This document shows, piece after piece, positions 34,354-46,833 of a stretch of 64,000 bases of DNA (position 1 is the first letter of the stretch; each line of letters opens with the position of its first letter). The notes beneath the pieces are model-generated. The model was not told where the DNA came from. It was given only the letters and a program-made list of their open reading frames with translations, and did no database searches. Location of the stretch: NCBI GenBank assembly GCA_009733575.1, contig ML769385.1, positions 274,055-338,054 of the forward strand, written 5' to 3'. This DNA is from Gymnopus androsaceus JB14 (taxonomy: Eukaryota > Basidiomycota > Agaricomycetes > Agaricales > Omphalotaceae). A program made the translations under genes and the position numbers.

Positions 34354-36866
34354 GTTGGCCTCGTTGGGCCGCCCATCTTTCTGTCCGGACGTCAACACTT
34401 TGAATCAAAACAGCAGAAATCCAGACGAACCAAAGTTTTCGCTCGAGGCATTATGATGAAGAAGGCTATGCTATGTAGATTGCTCTTGGAATTCGAGAAG
34501 AGAAGAAAAAATAGAACGCGTTCGCTCTGGATGGATGGTGGTGGTCGTAAAAAGGAAAGGAATATTAATAATCGCTCACGCAGTCGGAAGTTGAATTTGC
34601 CATCAACCTTGTTGATAACGAAATCCGGACCCATAACCGGCCAAAAGAGCGCAGATAATTTTCGCTTTGACTCTCAAACATTCATTTAATTTGCCGCTGC
34701 GTTTTTGCCTTCTTTTTAACTGTGCTTTACTAGTACAGAATTGATTCCCTTAGATAGCAGGTTAAAAAGTGCAGCTCTCAAGTTAACCCTCGCGACAGGC
34801 TGACTTCCCATTGAAGAGCTCCGGGTACTGTCATCCGAACTAACAATTGAGCATACCGCTTTATTTAACCACATAACGACATGAGACGAGTATATGAATA
34901 CCAAGCCATTGATCAGAGCGAGGTATCATGCTCTAGACTAAGATATGAATCAATCTGCCGGTCAGCTAAATACTCCCTCACTCTTGCTTGCTTGCAGTAT
35001 CTCATGACTCGGAGTAGTCTGGAAACTCGTCCCCGCGAAGGAAGCCATGGCACTACATATATCCTCCTTAAGCGCCCTCATATGCCAAGAGTCAGATCCG
35101 TCAGTAAATATGAATTCACTGGAACGCCTATTACTATTTGGTATTTTTCTGTCACATAGACGATGAACAGACGTCGGCCTTCCTGTTAGGAGCTATGTAT
35201 GCCTGAAAACGAGTATCTCGCTATTAGCATGGGCGAAAAGTAGGAAAGATATACAGACGCAAACCTCTCGCTCGCACTTGTACAAAGTCCGACTCGGAGT
35301 AGATTTAACGCATGTCACCGAGCATTCAATGCCAGCCGGAATTGTAAGAGACTAGCACTAATTCACTGTTAGGAATCGTGGTTTCTGACGCTTCAGCCTA
35401 TAAGCACGGACAAAAAAAGTTCGAGTTTATATTGAATCTTGATAGCGAGCAATGTATCTCGTACGCATGGTAACCAGTGGATTTTCTGGTACAAGTTGAG
35501 AAATCGTCTCAGTCGATCGAATGTTTTCGTTCGCTTTTACATCTAAAATGACAGAAGTAGCGCGCATCAGACGAAGTAAGTATCATCGCTTTGCACTCAG
35601 AGAAAAGCACGCACATAATAATATGTTGGATACTAGTGCTCGATGAATCCGTCGCAAACCTTGTGCCATTGGATTCTCGACGCCTTTCAACTCCTAGCAG
35701 TCATATTCACCAAAGATCCGAATCAAACTGTTTACTCATAGCTCCGCGGACATGCCAATGATATTCGATAGTCAAAGGCCTGCTAAATATGTGCATATGC
35801 ATATAGGAGACTCGAATTCGTTATAGCTAGATGTTTCATGAGAGCGGAGGGATATCCTGAGCCAATAGTAGCCTTTGGTTTCATGATGAATTTCATTGGA
35901 CGCCACTAGGGGCGGGGCTACGTTGGGCAGTGACTTTGTGTACAGGCATGTGGCTTGGCTGAACCTGAAGGCTTGGGACGCTACGGCTCGAATTCAGGAA
36001 GAACAAACCTAAAATCAAAGGAGTGGTGGGGCGAATCTTGTGTATAGATCTTGACGAAACCTGACACTGACGGTGTTCGCGGCAAGAAAGCTCAAAGCGA
36101 GTTTACGCTGTCCCGACCTGCCGAGTGCACAGCCTTAGGCGGCGTCGGTGATGCCTTTTCTTTTCAATAGCGACCATGTTGTTCCCCACTTTCTTCAAGT
36201 CATTCTCGGTCGCGCCTGCTGACGCAGCTCTGGCCACGGCTAATGGAAATTACCGCTGAACAAGCAAAATTTGCACGCGTCGTCTGAGCCCTGAGTGCCG
36301 GTTCAGAATCTAGTACGCTATTGACGGTCGACTCTTATGGAAAGCATCGGTACCGGCGATTATGGCCCAATTCCGGATTTATCTGCTCGATATTCTCCTC
36401 GATCTACCCAACCCTGTGGAAACCGACAAACTCACGCCCCTCCTGCGCCCCTCAAGCACTAAAGCTCGGTACGGCCGGCTCGGAAAGCTGCACTGAAAGT
36501 TTGGAACATCGTCGCTCTATTCATTTGAGCGCTATACGTACTGCTAGTCCCGTGGAGGTGCGAAAAATACAAGGGATTTACCAAACGCTACAATACTCGG
36601 GCTATCCGCATAGCCTCTCAAATCAATACAAGGCGCGAAATTTTAGGTTCTTGTTCACCGGATCGTCCGAGCGCGATATGCCCGCCAATGAACAGCTAGT
36701 ACCTTAACGAAACGAAACTCGTTCTATTGTTCGCGTTACAAAGCGACCAAGGGAAACGTATAAAAGGAAGAATTAAGTTGCATGTTTCGTTCGCTATCTT
36801 CTTGTTTCATCTTCTCTTCCTTATCCTCTTTTTCGTCTCTTTTCTTTTTAGACTCTTCTTTCAGAT
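34354..36866. other. Long gene-free region (about 2.5 kb)
   Basis: No ORF here shows a domain, signal peptide, TM segment or plausible exon chain. The longest, 128 codons at 36321-36707, has atypical composition and no splice context. No tRNA fold, simple repeat array or terminal-repeat element was seen. The right end (36750-36866) has a CATAAAAGGAAG-like TATA region and a long C/T-rich tract just before the cupredoxin ATG, a usual fungal core promoter. Confidence 0.5.
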
Positions 36867-38475
36867 ATGATGCGTTCCGCGATTTTTACTGCTCTCGCTG
36901 CATTCCCGGTCGCCCTTGCGACTAGCTGGGAAGTATCAGTTGGCCCCAATGGACAACTTATATACTATCCCGAGTTCATCATCGCAGATGTAGGAGATAC
37001 GGTGAACATGATCTTGTATGTCTTGATTTTTCTATTTGGAATTTTTGATCCTCACATCCACCGTTTTAGTAATCCCAAGAACCATACAGTTACGCAGTGA
37101 GTACCTCGCAATGCATACATGTATTGAATAGTATACTAACACGAAAATCTATAGGTCAAGCTTTGATGAAGTGCGTTGGGACTCAAATTCTGGTTTTCAT
37201 ATTGACTAATCCTTTCATTACCAGCCATGTGTTCCCCTCGCTGGAGGTTTCAGCTCAGGATTGTGAGTTGATGCATATTCTGACGTTTTCCGCGTCTGAT
37301 TGTTTTCTGCAGTAAACCCGTCGCGTCAGATAGTGATCCAGAACTCCCCAACTTCGTTATCACGGTTAACGACACAAACCCGATTTGGGTTCATTGTGAG
37401 CAGACAGGGCATTGTGGGCAAGGTTCGTACTACCACATTTTCGCACTTTGTGTAGTACTAATCCCAGTCCATTCAGGAATGGTGTTTGCTATCAACCCTC
37501 CCTCCCCTGAGACCTCGAACAACACTTTCGCCGCATTCCAACTTCGCGCGATAGAGATCAATGGAACGACATCTGGTACACCAGCTATCAGTGTCAGCAC
37601 ACCCCCTGCACAGACTTGGGCCACCGCTACTGCTACTGTCTCTGACGCAACATCTACCTGGGTCTCAACTTATACCAGTTATGCTGGAACTCCTGGTACG
37701 TATGCTGAACTGGTATCCATTCACAGTTTGTCAATAATTTTTTCATATCATTAGAGCCAACTTTCTCTCCCGGCGGACCCGTCACTCACAACATCACTGT
37801 TGGAGTCAATGGACAGCTAGCATTTGGACCAGCGAATATAACCGCTGCGATTGGGGATATTGTCGAGTTCACTTTCCTTGCGAAGAACCACAGCGTCGTT
37901 CAGTCGAGCTTCCTGTGAGTCATAGGCTGTTAACATGTTAATATGTTTGTTCTATTACTGATGATGGATCTTCTTCGCAGTGAGCCTTGTACTCCGCTCG
38001 CAGACGGTTTCAACTTAGGATTGTACGTTGTATAACGTCCTTGTCTAATGTCTTCATTCTTATACTCTGTCCAGCCACCTCGTCGCTGCCAACACCACCG
38101 GACCTTCTCTCTCAATCACTGTTAATGACGTGAGTGCTCATTCCTTGCTTCCCCGTCTCATCTGACTATCTTCAAAAGACTGCTCCCATCTGGGGATACT
38201 GTGCACAGACAAACCCTGTCAGCCACTGTGGATCTGGCATGGTTTTCTCTATCAACGCTGTAGAATCGGGACCCAATAACTTTGCAGCTTTCCTCGGTCT
38301 TGCGGAAGCTACGCTCGTCAGCCCCAACACTACCAGTGACGAAGGAACCGGAGGCTCTGGTGGTACTGCATCCGCCAGCTCTCCTCAAAAATCCAATGAC
38401 GCTTTGCCTGTGATGAAAGTCGGCAATGCGATAGTCCCTCTTGCTCTGGTGGCTATCGTTGCTGCCTTGCTATAA
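36867..38475 (+). CDS. Two-domain cupredoxin, secreted and GPI-anchored
   Basis: ATG 36867 gives a signal peptide (MMRSAIFTALAAFPVALATS), then two similar cupredoxin domains. Domain 1: WEVSVGPNGQLIYYPEFIIA, DVGDTVNMI, FSNPKNHTVTQ (His), PCVPLAGGF, ITVNDTNPIWVHC and CEQTGHCGQGMVFAINP. Domain 2: THNITVGVNGQLAFGPANIT, AIGDIVEFTFLAKNHSVVQ, EPCTPLADGF, APIWGYCAQ and SHCGSGMVFSINA. The His, Cys, His, Met set of a type 1 copper site is present in both. The end has a Ser-rich linker and a hydrophobic tail (IVPLALVAIVAALL), a GPI signal. At least six short introns split it. These extracellular serine-rich cupredoxins are expanded in mushrooms and linked to wood decay, though their redox role is unproven. 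Confidence 0.9.
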
Positions 38476-39385
38476 TTGGATGGGCCGCTGAATGATGATT
38501 ATTTATGATTTCGACTTTATATTTACGATTGGATTCTTTTATTCTATAATATGATACTTTAGAACTGCTTGTTTCGAGGTAGTACCGTGTTTTTTCCACA
38601 GTACTCCCAATCCGCGTTCGTTTAGTATGTTAGCTTAATTAATATTCATGAACATTTTCATGGTTCATTTATGAACTGCGATTTAAACTGGTGAACTTCG
38701 TCACCTGTCGAGAGTATTGCCAACCCTCTTCTGCATCTACTTGAGAATTTGTTGGATCCAGAGTCCAGTCCGAGCTGGAAAATAATAAATTCGAAGCACG
38801 ACAGCGGGGACCTACAGCCAGAAATGACCTCGTTCTAGATAAGTAGAGTAAGGCCCAAACTAAAAGGCAGCTGTACATCGCTCAGCCAAGCCAATGTAAT
38901 TTACTGTAATTTCATTTCCTCAACGGAAGGACGAAAGTGGTGGAGAACCGTCAAACATACTTATTAGCATGAAGGTTTTGCAGGAAGAGGGCATTGTACA
39001 GGTTAGGATATGGATTTCCAAAACTAGTGAACTACGCTAATAATACATTGTCCTATGCTTAGTTTTTCGACAATGCTCTACTTACTGCCAGCAGCAGAGA
39101 TAAAATATGTACAGTGGCCAATTAAATTAGAACGTCGGCTCAGGCCAGCCATATCAGATGGGCAAAACGTTCAGCAAAAAAAACTTTGAATTCATCAACC
39201 CGCGTTAACCTGCAGGATAGGCATTGAAAGCATTGTAAGTATAGCAATGATGGAGGTGAATCTGAAATGGATACTAGTCTGGGGAGTGGAGTAAGGGTCC
39301 GAAGAAGTCGCACGCGAGCAATCATTAACAAGATGAAATTGAAGATGGGGTATAATTGCTCGGGGATTGAACGGGGTATGTCGAT
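38476..39385. other. Intergenic region holding a copied gene fragment
   Basis: Lies between the convergent cupredoxin and Ser-rich membrane protein genes. Apart from the DysF-region copy at about 38700-38917, nothing coding is seen. AT-rich near-palindrome around 38644-38675 (ATTCATGAAC...GTTCATTTATGAAC). Confidence 0.5.
38700..38917 (-). pseudogene. Displaced copy of part of the ankyrin-DysF-FYVE-RING gene
   Basis: Matches about 29832-30075 of the minus-strand gene in the same orientation. It covers the coding CGAGAGTATTGCCAACC and GAGTCCAGTCCGAGCTGG stretches and the intron/exon junction (GACCTACAGCCAGAAATGAC), with deletions inside and after the intron. Reverse reading still gives SSDWTLD, then DAEEGWQYSRQV. 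Since intron sequence is retained it was copied from DNA, not from mRNA. Confidence 0.85.
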
Positions 39386-40665
39386 TTAGAACTTTGCGGA
39401 GTCGGGAGACATCGCTGGAACTGGCACTCTGGGTACGACCGACGGTGCATTTGTAGGGAGGTTCGACTGAAGATCGACAGATGATGGGACGTAGACAGGC
39501 ATTGCGGGAGCACCCGCTGCAGCTCCTTGAGGGGCGCGATTCATACCATATGTCGCACCGCCGTAGGAAGGACCATAAGGGCGAGTAACATCATATATGG
39601 GATTCGGGGATCGAGGTGCATAAGCGGGATACTCGCGCTCATAGCCATAAGCTGTCTGTTGACCGTGGTAGCCCCCAGGGACAGGAGCTCCTGTGTGAGC
39701 ACGAGACGGACCACCTCCGCTACCAGTGCTTCCAACGGAGTTAAAGCTGTTCCGCTTTTCAGTCAAGCCCCGCTCCATATCGTCAGAGTAGCCATGGGTC
39801 GTGGTAGGTTCGAACGACAAAGCCTCGTTTATCATCCTCCTCCTTCGAGAACGGCGAAGGAAAAATGCCGCAACAACGAAGATGATGACAATCCCAGCAA
39901 TCCCACACAAAGCAAAAACGAAGCCTTCAAGGGGCTTATTGCTCAAGAATCCAGTGGAGCTGCTGAGGCTTTGACTAGGGCTCGGAGATGCCGATGGTGT
40001 CACGAAGGCAGTAATCGTCTCTCTAACACCATCTGAGGTCGATGTGAAGACTGAAGCCGACGCAGAGGAAGTGACCGTAGACGACGGCGTAGAAGAGGTA
40101 CTCGGGGAAGTAGAGCTGAGGCTGGAGGAGCTCAGAGAGGATGTGCTTGAATGTGAAGTAGCCGTTGAAGATGAACGACGTGAGTGTCGATGAAGAAGAA
40201 GAAGAGCTAGATGGTGGGTCAGGCGCGTCACACTTTTCAAATAAGCACTTACTGGGTGCTTGTAGCTGATGTAGAGGTCGCGGTAGTTGAAGTGGTGGTT
40301 GGAGTGGTTGTCGGGCTACTGAAACAAAACGCGTCAAGACAGTCGTCCGAAAAGGACAGTTAAGGTATAGTCACGTCGTAGTCGTAGTTGGGAGAATCGC
40401 GCTAGTGATATCTCCCAAACCAGAAGTTACACCCGCACCTACTCCGCTGACCGCAGAGCTCAATCCGCTCCTAGACCAGAACTGTGAACAGGTCCCGTAA
40501 GTCGCGTATTTTCAATGGCCTCCGCGACACTTACACAATACTTCCTACACCTCCTAGAACTACAACATCGATACTTCAGAATAAGCTAGGTCAAGAAGGA
40601 CGAAGACACTCACTTCCGCCACCGAGGCCCTGCCTCTGCACAATGTTGACATTTAGTTCATTCAT
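39386..40665 (-). CDS. Ser/Thr-rich single-pass membrane protein
   Basis: From ATG 40665 (MNELNVNIVQRQGLGG) short exons lead through VVVLGGVGS, SGLSSAVSGVGAGVTSGLGD and TSAILPTTTTT. They enter a long Ser/Thr tract (TTTPTTTSTTATSTSATST; SSSLSSTSPSTSSTPSSTVT), expected to be O-glycosylated. One strong TM helix (FVFALCGIAGIVIIFVVAAF) is followed by the stop-transfer RRSRRRR. The cytoplasmic tail of about 170 residues is rich in Gly/Pro/Tyr (YGYEREYPAYAPRSPNP) and ends PAMSPDSAKF. This topology recalls fungal wall-stress sensors (Mid2/Wsc type) but no Cys-rich WSC domain is present, and the N-terminus is not a classic signal peptide. Function unknown. Confidence 0.78.
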
Positions 40666-41507
40666 TATCTGTAAACAGAGAAGGAGTAAAAGAGTGTGAT
40701 GATGCTTGACGCTAGGTACTGCGTAGTATTTGGGGAGTCGAATTCCAGTCTTAGATTCCTGGTTAACAGTGATTTTATCGCCGGGTAGTAGTTGAAGGGA
40801 GAGGCGGGGACAATGAAGAAAACGAGAGCTTGAGTCGGATACTTGACCATTATTCTCACTCCATTATCCTTTGATAGTGGAGCGTTGGCATCGAGATTTT
40901 CTCCACAAAACAATTATTGAAGAATAAATATCAGGAGCCATCAAGGATCCGGAAAGGAAGGAGCGGACACGTGAGTTCTCCCAACGCGTGTCGCGTCGAG
41001 TCCGTCGATGGCCAAGAGTCAGAACTTTCGAATTAAACCGGCCGCCAGGATACTTCGCTCAGTGAAATCAAATGAAATTCCGAGCCTCAGGCGTTGAGCT
41101 GGTCTGACTGCCAAGGCTAGCATGGAGTGAGCAGGGGTAGATTGATGGTACCACTCCTCCATTAAATTAAAAGGCTCCATAAAGCTCCGCAACGATGAAG
41201 TACTTACTGTATGTAGAAATCTTGTAAAGGCTATGTATCTTGCATTTATAGCAACATAACCCGGAGACTTGTTGGTCTGATAACCATGGCAAACATGATG
41301 ACGACTGACTGTAGGCTGAATGCATGAATAGCGAAATGGAGGATATCAGGAAGAATCCTGGTACAGTTTACAAACCGAGTCTGAGCACTCCCGTTCTTCC
41401 TTAACTTAAGCCTGTCCAGGTAGACTCGCGTGGCCAGTTCCGTTCGGTTGCCACCTATTTCAAATAAATTTGACATGCGCTGCAAGCAGCTGAGGTGACT
41501 ACCGAAG

Positions 41508-41570
41508 GACTGGGACGCAACCCACGTCACTAACCGAGTCACATTTTCGTGACTTTGACTTGGTAAAATC
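41508..41570 (+). repeat. Inverted repeat, left arm (63 bp)
   Basis: Matches the reverse complement of 42186-42248 at 56 of 63 positions without gaps. The core CACGTCACTAACCGAGTCAC is identical, and the arms hold the near-palindrome GTCACNNNTTCGTGAC. Confidence 0.85.
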
Positions 41571-42185
41571 ACGAAGAACGAAAACACAACTTTCATTGCG
41601 AAACTCAAGCGCCCCCAAACCAGCACATAAAAACTATACATGCAGGCTTTTAGTATTCGCGTGAGTTCGAAAATCAATATTTGAGCAAGGAATACATCAA
41701 AATACCTGTATAACATGAAAAATTGGTTTCAAAATGAGCCAAAACATCGAATCGGGAATTGCGGCGGCGCAAGTCCAGCGATAGTGCTCATGTGTTGCAT
41801 ACTGGATACTGAGAGTGTAATGCATTAGAAAATGCAACTGTACAGCCATTTCAGGGTGAGTTCACTGCAAACCTACCGTATATTCTATTAAAGCATCACA
41901 GATTGGGCCAAGGAACAGCATTAGCAGTGAACATTGAGCTTGTAGGAATAATATGAGCATTCTTTGCGAGCTTTAAAAGCCGAAGATGTTGTGATCCTTG
42001 CGAAAACACCAAGAACCTTGCTTGCACATAAATATCTTGTAACTCCGCGATAAACTGGGTTGCATTGGCAATGGAAATGGTTTGAGGGCATCCAGAGAGC
42101 GCTTTCAGACACATTGTTGAAGGAAAAATGGACGGACTTTGCGTTATAGGCTGTCGGGAGAGAGCAGGTGAGAGTCAAAAAGCAA

Positions 42186-42248
42186 GATTTTGCTAAGTCA
42201 AAGTCACGAATTTGTGACTCGGTTAGTGACGTGGATTGCGTTCCAGCC
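42186..42248 (-). repeat. Inverted repeat, right arm (63 bp)
   Basis: Partner of 41508-41570 across a 615-bp spacer. Weaker similarity may continue outward for about 40 bp. The arms could be the ends or subterminal parts of a decayed element. Confidence 0.85.
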
Positions 42249-44819
42249 GTTCTCCGAACGTGCTCCTGCAAGTCAGCACGGATCAAATCGGAGAACGGAT
42301 GGTCCACGAGCCTACTGTCCAGGGTAAGACGAGCTTAGGCTTCCGCTTGTGTAACTTTACTTGTACCATTTCAAGTTATTGGAACTTGAAGTATGGAATG
42401 GAACGCAGAGCTGGTGGTTGGGAAACGCGCAGAAAGCCGTATATGTTCTTCAGGGAGCCCAAGGAATGGAGAAACGCAATGTTTTAATTCATACAGACCT
42501 CCGCGATAATGGTTATTCGTCAAAGAGTTGAACAGTACAGTAGTCCTTGAGAGTGCCGCAAAGCCATCGAATAGGCCTTCGACGGAACCTGAGATTCTGT
42601 GTATACTCAGAGGTATGAGTCGTGATACTATTCTTCCAGACAATGATCTTTTGGGAATCCTCGATTGTGACAGCGGACTGAAGAAAGAAGATCCAGCTGT
42701 GAACAAGCACAAATGATGAGACAATAAGGAAGTGGTATTTCCTTTCAAATCCCAGCCAGCAGGATTTGACCTTAAATTGAATATGGATCAGCCTGCTGGT
42801 GTCATAGAGTGAGAGGAAACCGGGAGAACTAGCCAGTCGACCCTGCAACTCCGCGAGATTCGAAGGGAAATAAATAGGGTGCAAAGACAAAGCGTGTATC
42901 TTGGGCAATAGGGAACGTCAAGATCTCCCGGTGAGACGACCTTCGTGAGCAGATGACTGATTTTCGTTGTTGGAAGTGTTGGAAAGCAGTTTAAAGAGAA
43001 ATCACTAAAAAGCTACATTGGATGTTGAGAAAAGAAAGGAATCTGTACGATGTCCATTTGCTAGTATTTGTGGCGTGAGAAACAGAAAGGCGCCTCTCGT
43101 CATGACTCATGATCGTCTTCAAGAACTTCAAGCTGAAGCACTGAAATCCCGTTACCATGTCCTTTCTTCTGTTCTGTAATATCAGTCCGAGTTGACGAAT
43201 AGAAAGAACACCTGAATTACCTTATATTCGACAGGCTCAATACTTACTAGCGGATGATTTTCGTGGTACGCCGTTCTTTCCGAAAATCCTCAAGGAGGAG
43301 CCCTTGTTCTAACTTCTGCGTACAGAACCAGAACTTTGACTTCCGCCTTACGAGCTTGAGATGTTTTCTCTATTGTTAGAGGTTGTAAAATTCCGACATG
43401 CTCTCATCAGTCAGGCATTTAAGCAGAGGCTCTGGAGAGGCATTGCAACCCGATCTGGATGCGCGCTTTACCACCTGTAATGACCTGTTCGCTCCGGATT
43501 CCTTTGTCCAAAATCTGGTCACCTCGCTGTTTTGTGCTCCCAACGATGGTTCCCTGCTGGATCGTGAAAATTACTCACTTCCTCCGCCACCTCCGGTATC
43601 CCTCCTACTTTATCTATGACGGCTTTTTCATCCTCTTTATTATCGTCACCTTTCACCTCTGTACCACTTGTTGGTAGCTGGGCATGCGATTGAACGCAGC
43701 GTGAGTAGTAAAGGCAGAGGTAGGCCTAAAGCAGTCCTAGCGAGGATTCTTGCGTCCTAAGGCAGAGGGAAGAAAGGGGTAAAGACGACAATCCAGATTT
43801 GACCCAAGCGTATTTGAGGATCACACTGGGCTCTCATATGGTGAGTTGGCAAGTGTATGAACTTTCTATTCTATCGATGAATTTTCTGTGACATGAACTG
43901 AGGGTTTGGTGTTTGTTTCCATTAGATATGCGCACAACGACAAAATACACTAAGAATTTTCGGTATATAGCCAATTCCCAGTCATCTTTGTCCTCCTCCG
44001 GCCGATGAACCAGATATGATGGATTTTCAACTCAATAGTCACATGTTCTTTCAATGTCGTTTCAGTCTGGAGAGATTGGGAAGAATATATGGCGAGCGAG
44101 GCCAGGAGGCAGTGTATATGGCTGCTGAGAAGGCAAAGGAGGTACAAGTGCGGAAAATTCTGCATGAGATTGATATTCAGAAAGCTGCCGATGTGGCGGA
44201 GGGTGATTGAGATGGGTATAGAAAGGTCATTGGAGGCCTGAGCAGATGCAGTGATAATGGAGGTGGGAATGACTTGGGGAGGTGCAGCTGGTACTTTTGC
44301 TCTAACTAGGTCGGGCTTAAATTTATGGTTTGTTGGGTTCATGACAGCTGTAGCAGCACACAGCTTGAAGAGATGGAGAATTCAGAGAGAGAGTTACGGT
44401 ATTAGCTCAAACTCTGCGTATATACCTTTTGGAAACTGTACATATCTTTCTGCAAGGCTATGAACGATCTTGTTTCGGGCTTGATGAATATCGTCAAATG
44501 GAAAGCAGCCGAGATAGAACTTATACTACCTTGCGCCGAGTGGCTTGCAAGTATTCGAGAAACTCGAGCTCAAAAAAACTAGTCAACTCAAATCATGTCT
44601 ATATACAATTCACGAAGTCCATAGATGGATGGCGCTGATAATACAGTTAATTGGGTGTGATCCTAGTTAATCCTTCTTGAAGCAAAGATCGCCCTTGGCA
44701 GGATAAACTCCGAGTCAACAACATCTACATATAGCAACGGAACGCAAATCTACATGTAGTACAATAGAAAACTGTCAAAGAAGCAAAACATAATTTACAA
44801 CAAAACTTGCGCACTTTGA

Positions 44820-46833
44820 CTACTGAGCGATCGCGATAGGATCTTCGAGCCTTTCCACAATCTAAGAGATGTTGCAGACTATGCCACCGCTAGAAGAAGA
44901 GGGAATACATACCTTAGTAACGGTTATTCCGTACCCAGTATCTTCTCCATGGGATGACTGGAAGGTTTTGGTGTTATCAAGCTCATATACTTGAGGCGCA
45001 CTCATGATCTTTGCAAATGAATCAGATGCGTAGTTATTACTTTTGCACGCAAGCCACGTACTCCGCTTTGTGTATTCCTGAACCTAAAGTCGTTCTACAT
45101 AACATGTGATAAGCTCATGATCCCGTGTTCAAGTTAACCAGCTAAGCATTACCTGTCGTCTGCTCAGGCTCTCCGGGTCTCTAAAAGGACCGGAAGAGCC
45201 AGTCTGACTGTTGCTCAGCAACGTCGAACGAGCGTTCAAAGTGGACAATAGACAGTTGGTATAGAGCTTTGACAGAGTGAGATCCCAGACGAAATTCCTG
45301 GAAAGAAAATTAGTCTATAGAAACACCTCCCGAGTTCAAAAACTTACAGGGCAGTACGCTGTGTTCAGTAAAGAAGCTACGGCTGAGGATGGATGAAGGA
45401 TGAGAGACGAGAACAGCATACCGGTAAAGCTAGGAAGAATGCTACATCGCCAAGAGCAAATATTGCCCTGGTAGAATACCGCCGTGAGTTGTGAGCAGCC
45501 TCATGATATGAAGAAACACGCACGTAACCATACCGGTTTGAACAGTCACTAGAAAGCAATAATAGTGGGTCAGGACCTGGCTCTACAAGTCAAGGAAAAT
45601 GTATACTTCTTATCAGTTTATCTATCATGGAATCAGTAGTAGTAAAACCGGTCTTGCGTTGGGACTATAGAAAAAAAATGAGCATATGTACTAAATCCCT
45701 CTGAGTTAGCACAAGCCAACGTACTAAACTCCGAACCAAAGTAAAGGTAATGAGTAAATCCGCGACACAAGATGGGAGGAACCACAGAAGGGCCGACCAA
45801 TGGAGCTCTGGTTTCTTAATAAAGAGCTTGAGAATCTCGATTTTTACTCCTGTGATGAGGCCTCCCACTGGAATAATATTATGTTCATCAGCCAGAGAAC
45901 CAACTCGACAGAGTAGCTCCACTCGCCACAAGACGCCAATGAGAGCACGACAATGATAAGTGGGACCCAATATGATTTAGTGACTTTATAAATTCGCCGC
46001 GCAAAGAACAGCTGAATCGGTGTTGAGACAAGAACCTACGCGGAAGGATTGGAGTCAGCCACAACTGAATTTAGAATATTATTAAACCCACTATAATAAT
46101 CGGCTCTGTGGGTTGCATAGCAGACGTAGTAAGCGAACATTCCACCATCAAAAAATCCAGACACCCAACCTGTCATGAAAACTGTTCGCAGTGTCAAGGT
46201 TGTTCAATATTTCAGCACAATGTGTCAAATCACGGACGTGTAGGAAAGTTTTGAACAGCGTGCTCCGTTCCTTGGATGTCATTGAGCTAGGTAACTGGAA
46301 TCATAGTACAGAAGGCGAGCGCACCATATCCTGCGATCAATGGTTGGATACATCATGGCCATATCAATTGCCGTATTCGCTGTCTCTAGTACAGACAGGT
46401 AGACAACCTGCAACGAAAGTCTTGGCGTTAAAATTCTGGTAACCAAGAATATCACTCACAAATAACCGTATCCAGAGCGCATCGCTGTGAAATTCTGGTC
46501 AATGGAAGGGAACGACTTCAACGGAAGAAGACTTGCGATTTGTAGGTTTGAAAATAAAAGTACAGCTACGATCCTGTTAGTATGGATGGGGTACAGGGAG
46601 AATGGTATCATCTACCTGATTGAGCAAAATCTGATAGTGGGGGTTTCGTGTTAACAGTCCCTTCATAGTAACGAAGACGGCTTACACCGTACAAAATCAG
46701 GTTGAGAAACACGCCGATGAGCATTGGCCCAAAACTAAGAATTCAATGTAATTGATTGTTACTTTTAGCAATGGTTTTACAGGCTAACGCACATTAGTTG
46801 AACATGAAACGCAGGTGCAGGAGCGTCTGCCAT
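44820..46833 (-). CDS. DUF6534-type seven-pass membrane protein
   Basis: ATG 46833 starts MADAPAPAFHVQLI, splices to FGPMLIGVFLNLILYG, then LLNQLYFYFQTYKS. Further exons give LWIRLF and VVYLSVLETANTAIDMAMMY. Later come LWFLPSCVADLLITFTLVRS, AIFALGDVAFFLALP and the family signature NFVWDLTLSKLYTNCLLSTL followed by NARSTL. The C-terminus is cytoplasmic-like (SSHGEDTGYGITVTK, intron, IVERLEDPIAIAQ) with stop TAG 44820. The order matches the DUF6534 integral membrane proteins that are expanded in Agaricomycetes, of unknown function. Exons around 46100-46480 are short and I could not fix every border. Confidence 0.78.

Larger units (their letters stand above)
40666..44819. other. Gene-poor region (about 4.1 kb)
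   Basis: Several ORFs of 60-156 codons occur on both strands (for example reverse 41246-41716, 42513-42908 and 43950-44342, forward 43398-43619 and 44016-44210). None forms a convincing exon chain or known domain. Some reverse ORFs have hydrophobic stretches (MKVVFSFFVILP; HFLIVSSFVLVHSWIFF) and could be relics of a multi-TM gene. An inverted-repeat pair lies at 41508-41570 and 42186-42248. No tRNA or satellite seen. Confidence 0.5.

Noticed and set aside
36321..36707. 128-codon forward ORF in the gene-free region
   Set aside because: Composition and codon use look random, and no homology features or introns are seen.
41246..42908. Possible multi-TM gene on the reverse strand
   Set aside because: Several ORFs have hydrophobic stretches but I could not join them by credible splice sites or match them to DUF6533/6534 signatures. 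Described only as possible relics.
43398..44342. Small ORFs on both strands that could be a gene
   Set aside because: The forward ORFs at 43398 and 44016 and the reverse ORF at 43950 do not form a consistent exon chain.
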